Shown here: positions 5,277 to 7,799 of the stretch, one piece after another | Position numbering within the stretch: the stretch's first letter is position 1 | How the letters are laid out: the number at the start of each line of letters is the position of its first letter | Assembly: GCA_030672945.1 (NCBI GenBank) | Contig: DAOVFL010000040.1 | Location: 1-7,799 of the forward strand | DNA from: Candidatus Bathyarchaeota archaeon | GTDB lineage: Archaea; Thermoproteota; Bathyarchaeia; Bathyarchaeales; Bathycorpusculaceae | DNA length: 7,799 nt | Reading direction: 5' to 3' | Position numbers and translations under genes: made by a program | Notes under the pieces: model-generated | The model's database searches: none | The model's input: the letters and a program-made list of their open reading frames with translations, nothing else | What the model was told of the DNA's origin: nothing

Positions 5277-5543
5277 ATGATACCCAGTCTTATATCGCTT
5301 GAAGAAGGAAAAATATTGCTGTGTGCAGATAACCTGAGGAAAGAATTTCCGTTTATCAGAGACATGTATGGTATTCTTAGGGCAAGTTGGGTTTTCACGA
5401 ACTTTGCCATAAATATTTCTGCAACCTATTACTCACCCCATGTAAATGAATTAGTGTGTTGTTTGAACTCCATTCAAGGATCACCTATTGTGAAACTATC
5501 TATGCGAGTAAGTAAAGAGGGGGTGTATGGAAATACAATCTGA
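5277..5543 (+). CDS. Doubtful 88-codon open frame overlapping the transporter start
   Basis: An ATG-started frame of 88 residues beginning MIPSLISLEEGKILLCADNL and ending in a segment that overlaps the transporter gene by 17 bases. There is no Shine-Dalgarno sequence. The only TATA-like element touches the start codon, so it cannot drive a leaderless message for this frame. No domain, membrane segment or regulator-type helix-turn-helix is recognised; exporters often have a MarR or ArsR gene in this position, but this does not look like one. It could be a lineage-specific protein, a gene remnant or chance. A second TATA-like element (ATAAATAT, about 5410-5417) inside it may be the transporter promoter. 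Confidence 0.2.
   Translation: MIPSLISLEEGKILLCADNLRKEFPFIRDMYGILRASWVFTNFAINISATYYSPHVNELVCCLNSIQGSPIVKLSMRVSKEGVYGNTI
5517..5525 (+). promoter_or_regulatory. Strong ribosome binding site of the MFS gene
   Basis: GAGGGGGTG ends one base before the ATG at 5527 and matches the anti-Shine-Dalgarno of archaeal 16S rRNA well. It fixes the start of the transporter at 5527 and implies a leadered transcript. Confidence 0.6.
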
Positions 5544-6774
5544 CAAGGCAACATTTAGAAGTTATCTGTTTTTCTGGTCTGGACAATTAGTTTCATTGTT
5601 TGGTTCATCTATTGCACAATTTGTTATTATTTGGTGGATAACCTTAGAAACAGGGAGTCCCTTGTACTTAGCGATTGCTTCGCTTTTAGGTCTTGCTCCT
5701 ATGGTAGTTCTAACGCCTTTTGCTGGAGTGTTTGTGGATCGTTGGAACCGTAAAGCATTAATTGGTATCGTTGATTTATTACAAGCTCTAGTAACTGTAG
5801 CAATTATCTTTTTATTTCTGTTAGGCAGTGTTTCAATTTGGCAAATTTTAGTATTACTTACTCTTAGAGGCGTTTTTCAAGCCTTCCACACTCCTGCGAC
5901 ATCAGCTATCATTCCATTAATGGTTCCCAAGGGCAGACTAAGCCGAATAAATGGACTAAATTACCTCTTTTCAGGCGCCGTCACCTTAATCGGACCAGTT
6001 ATCGCAGCACTCCTACTAGAATTCTGGAAAATCAGTCAAATTCTTTGGATTGACGCTGTCACTTTTCTAGTAGCATTGATACCTCTCTTGGTAATTAGAA
6101 TACCTTCTGTGAGAAAGAGAGGAGATAAATCTTCTTTTGCGGATGAGTTTATGGAAGGCTTGACGTTTATTAGGAATGCAAAGGGGCTTCTATCTTTGAT
6201 CACACTCGCAACTGTATTAAACTTCTTGCTGGCACCCCTAGTCACTCTGCTTCCCTACTACGTAAAATTTGACCACTTAGGAGAAGCTCCAGACCTTGCA
6301 TTTGTTATGGTGTTTTTACAAGGTGGAATTCTTGCTGGGGGATTATTAATGTCGGTTATAAAAGGGTTCAAAAGGAAAGTAGTAGCTATCACAGCTTCTA
6401 TTTATGTTATCTTTCTAGCATATGCCATTGTAGCTCTTACTCCTACGGGGCTATTTTGGTTCATGGCATTAGGAATATTAATCGCAGCTTTTTGTGCTCC
6501 AGTCGCTAATGTGTCAACTCAGACAATAGTTCAAACTGTTGTTCCCATGAAAATGCAGGGTAGAGTAACCTCAGTTCTTTCAGCGTTGTCCTCTGCTGCA
6601 ATGCCCTTTGGCATGATTCTCTCAGGAACAATAGTAGAACTCACAGGAACAGCCAATCTTTTTCTTGGGTGTGCTGCATCAGGCATACTGATATTAACAC
6701 TTTCATGGGTCTTCACTGACATTAAGAAGGTGGAAGAAATGGAAAATACTTCAACCAACAAACTTGCACATTAG
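5527..6774 (+). CDS. MFS exporter, MFS_3 / macrolide-efflux-like
   Basis: A 415-residue integral membrane protein with about twelve hydrophobic helices: six in residues 14-190, a charged central loop (SVRKRGDKSSFADEF, 194-208), and six in 218-396. The major facilitator motif A between helices 2 and 3 is visible as GVFVDRWNRKALIG (67-80). RGVFQAFHTPATSAIIP (114-130) and VVPMKMQGRVTSVLSAL (338-354) resemble the MFS_3 group of proton-driven drug or siderophore exporters. The substrate cannot be read from sequence. Length is usual for the group, and the frame has no interruption. The C-terminal tail after about 400 is charged and cytosolic. It stands alone: no partner or regulator gene is convincing on either side, and the flanking DNA is gene-poor. 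This could indicate acquisition by transfer, but codon use was not measured. Confidence 0.92.
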   Translation: MEIQSDKATFRSYLFFWSGQLVSLFGSSIAQFVIIWWITLETGSPLYLAIASLLGLAPMVVLTPFAGVFVDRWNRKALIGIVDLLQALVTVAIIFLFLLGSVSIWQILVLLTLRGVFQAFHTPATSAIIPLMVPKGRLSRINGLNYLFSGAVTLIGPVIAALLLEFWKISQILWIDAVTFLVALIPLLVIRIPSVRKRGDKSSFADEFMEGLTFIRNAKGLLSLITLATVLNFLLAPLVTLLPYYVKFDHLGEAPDLAFVMVFLQGGILAGGLLMSVIKGFKRKVVAITASIYVIFLAYAIVALTPTGLFWFMALGILIAAFCAPVANVSTQTIVQTVVPMKMQGRVTSVLSALSSAAMPFGMILSGTIVELTGTANLFLGCAASGILILTLSWVFTDIKKVEEMENTSTNKLAH

Positions 6775-6833
6775 ACCAAATGGTAAAACAAACCATATAG
6801 GAAAGACAACAGCAGAAAACTAAATAATATTAA

Positions 6834-7209
6834 GTCCATTATAGTCAGAAACTCGCAGGGTCAGTCATTAGTTTAATTTATTGGCAGCTGATAAGTTGTG
6901 ATCACTCTCAAGCTATAGAATCCTTGAAGCATATTGAAGGCGAAAAAAAGGTTTATCATGAAACTGTAAATATTTATGATGCCGAAGGCGAGTTCACCAT
7001 TGCCCGGGGAAGACTTTCTCTAGGGGAGATTCCCCCCCCCTCCACCTACCGTTTTTAGAGGTTTTCTAGTGTACACAGAAATGAATTTCAAATCTTCATT
7101 GAAGAATCATAAGGCTTTACTTTATTTGTGCAACATTGCTACACATGAACTTATGAAAAACAGTGTGATAACAATTGTCTTTCGAAAATTGGCTATACAG
7201 AAAGGCTAA
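6834..7209 (+). pseudogene. Apparent gene remnant split by a C9 tract
   Basis: One frame is open from 6834 (just after a TAA) to a TAG at 7056-7058. It contains a coding-looking stretch beginning IESLKHIEGEKKVYHETVNI and continuing through YDAEGEFTIARGRLSLGEIP. It has no ATG or GTG start; the only TTG is at 6924. At 7032-7040 lie nine consecutive C's. If one C is skipped, reading passes into a second frame open to TAA at 7207-7209, giving PPPPPTVFRGFLVYTEMNFK and onward. The joined product has no stop across the tract. This suggests a 5'-truncated, frameshifted gene, a slippage site, or a sequencing error in the homopolymer. The family is not recognised. The second frame overlaps the start of the next gene by 35 bases. 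Both halves could also be chance open frames. Confidence 0.35.
7032..7040 (+). repeat. C9 homopolymer tract
   Basis: Nine C's in a row in otherwise AT-rich DNA, preceded by GGGGA-gat-T, so that GGGGA (7023-7027) can pair with TCCCC (7031-7035). Such tracts are prone to slippage in replication and in sequencing. It falls exactly where two otherwise compatible open frames part. Confidence 0.8.
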
Positions 7210-7555
7210 TGAGAATACACATAGCGAAATCATAGCATTCTTGATGATGATTTTAGGTACGAACTTGCTGATGGGAGGCCTACTTGTAACAATTATTGTA
7301 GTTGGGGAGGCAAGTTTTCTTTCATTTTTCGCTCAGGCGTCCCGCAGCCTCTCCGCTGTTCTAGGGCTCATCCTAACACTTGTAGGATTCTTTTTTGTCT
7401 TAATCGGGTTCATACTCGTTGTCCACTATGACAAAGAAAAATCTTGGTACATAAATGAAATAGAAAAATCTACTACACGTAGAAAAGGAAAAACTAACAT
7501 CAAGACGATTAACGAAATGCTAAAAGAACATACTTATAAAAGAAAAAGAAGCTAG
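7175..7555 (+). CDS. Unrecognised two-helix membrane protein
   Basis: A 126-residue protein with a short charged N-terminus (SFENWLYRKANENTH). Two long hydrophobic helices follow, about residues 19-43 (including LGTNLLMGGLLVTIIVVG) and 58-84 (including LGLILTLVGFFFVLIGF). A strongly basic cytosolic tail follows (from about 86, with TTRRKGKTNIK and KRKRS at the end). The likely start is TTG at 7175, because an in-frame TAA lies just upstream (7169-7171) and GTGAT at 7165-7169 is correctly placed as a ribosome binding site. The in-frame ATG at 7244 would cut into the first helix. By the positive-inside tendency both ends face the cytoplasm. I do not recognise a family; it could be a small membrane-bound accessory protein. 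Confidence 0.6.
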   Translation: MSFENWLYRKANENTHSEIIAFLMMILGTNLLMGGLLVTIIVVGEASFLSFFAQASRSLSAVLGLILTLVGFFFVLIGFILVVHYDKEKSWYINEIEKSTTRRKGKTNIKTINEMLKEHTYKRKRS

Positions 7556-7635
7556 AACCTAATACTTGTCGCACTTGTATAATTACCAAACCTTTCTTGT
7601 TGGATGCCGCTTTTGATACTTATTATGTGTTCATA

Positions 7636-7672
7636 AACGTTTTATCTGGTGTAAAACTTCAGATAAAAAGTT
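7636..7672. promoter_or_regulatory. 13-bp-arm dyad upstream of the last gene
   Basis: AACGTTTTATCTG (7636-7648) and CAGATAAAAAGTT (7660-7672) are reverse complements except for one position. The inner nine bases match exactly, and the spacer is 11 bases. The dyad ends directly before a TATA-like TAGATATC (7672-7679) and about 45 bases before the ATG at 7718. This is where an archaeal regulator would act on TFB/TBP binding. It could instead be a hairpin at the end of the upstream gene's transcript, but no T run follows on the + strand. Confidence 0.45.
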
Positions 7673-7679
7673 AGATATC
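7672..7679 (+). promoter_or_regulatory. Candidate box A for the last gene
   Basis: TAGATATC lies 39-46 bases upstream of the ATG at 7718, directly after the dyad. A start site about 25 bases downstream would leave a leader of roughly 14 bases. No strong Shine-Dalgarno sequence precedes the ATG. Confidence 0.3.
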
Positions 7680-7717
7680 TTGTTACAACATGAGCGTGAA
7701 ATAAGAAGTTGATTTAG

Positions 7718-7799
7718 ATGGTTAGATCTACTACTGAAATTTCAACGGAAATCGTTGTAGGTTTAACCGAGAAGGTGCCGATACGGGTTTTGCATGTGG
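7718..7799 (+). CDS. N-terminus of an unrecognised protein, cut by the window end
   Basis: The frame is open from the ATG to the end of the window, 27 complete codons reading MVRSTTEISTEIVVGLTEKV then PIRVLHV. The codons look protein-like, and a dyad plus TATA-like element lie at a suitable distance upstream. The pattern of an acidic residue, then V-P-I-x-V near the N-terminus, faintly recalls the start of FdhD-type sulfurtransferases (E-x-P-x-x-x-x-V-N-G). Too little is visible to claim this, and the diagnostic cysteine motif would lie outside the window. Confidence 0.5.
   Translation, partial: MVRSTTEISTEIVVGLTEKVPIRVLHV

Noticed and set aside
6775..6796. ACCA-AA-TGGT followed by ACCAT as a terminator hairpin after the MFS gene
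   Set aside because: The arms are only 4-5 bases and no T run follows, so a terminator call is not supported.

Overview
The window comes from an archaeon, most likely the TACK group. A Bathyarchaeia-like or neighbouring lineage is my best guess, from general resemblance only. The ribosomal proteins are of the archaeal/eukaryotic type (eS24, eS31/S27ae, archaeal uL2, uL3, uL4, uL23 and uS19). A fragment of the archaeal GTP-dependent dephospho-CoA kinase sits next to eS24. Several start sites carry GGTGA or GAGG, which match an archaeal 16S 3' end, and T/A-rich box-A-like elements lie near gene starts. No tRNA, rRNA, CRISPR array, transposase or integrase was seen.

Layout. (1) At 1-756 on the + strand a compact operon runs from the 3' end of the dephospho-CoA kinase gene through rps24e to rps27ae; this order is familiar in archaea. 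(2) At 801-1226 on the + strand lies a conserved-looking small protein resembling archaeal SecB-like proteins. It converges on the next cluster with only 18 bases between the stops. (3) At 4543-1245 on the - strand is the head of the archaeal S10-type ribosomal cluster: uL3, uL4, uL23, uL2, uS19. The cluster stops after uS19. The uL22, uS3 and uL29 genes that usually follow are absent, so the cluster is split here. (4) At 4544-5526 is about 1 kb with no convincing gene. It holds a 24-bp near-perfect palindrome just upstream of uL3, a pair of crossed 9-bp inverted repeats, and a possible 33-codon small gene. (5) At 5527-6774 on the + strand is a 12-helix MFS exporter with a strong ribosome binding site. 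(6) At 6775-7174 is a gene-poor stretch that contains an apparent gene remnant, split by a C9 homopolymer tract. (7) At 7175-7555 on the + strand is an unrecognised two-helix membrane protein with a TTG start. (8) At 7556-7717 is an intergenic region with a 13-bp-arm dyad. It lies ahead of a gene that begins at 7718 and runs off the window.

Functionally, the first 4.5 kb is translation machinery plus a coenzyme A biosynthesis enzyme and a possible chaperone, and looks like stable core genome. From about 4.6 kb onward the character changes: low gene density, a transporter, a broken reading frame and short unrecognised proteins. This fits an accessory or rearranged segment next to the ribosomal cluster. 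I saw no clear multi-gene novel system. The best leads are the unexplained non-coding elements upstream of uL3, the C9-split frame, and the dyad before the last gene.
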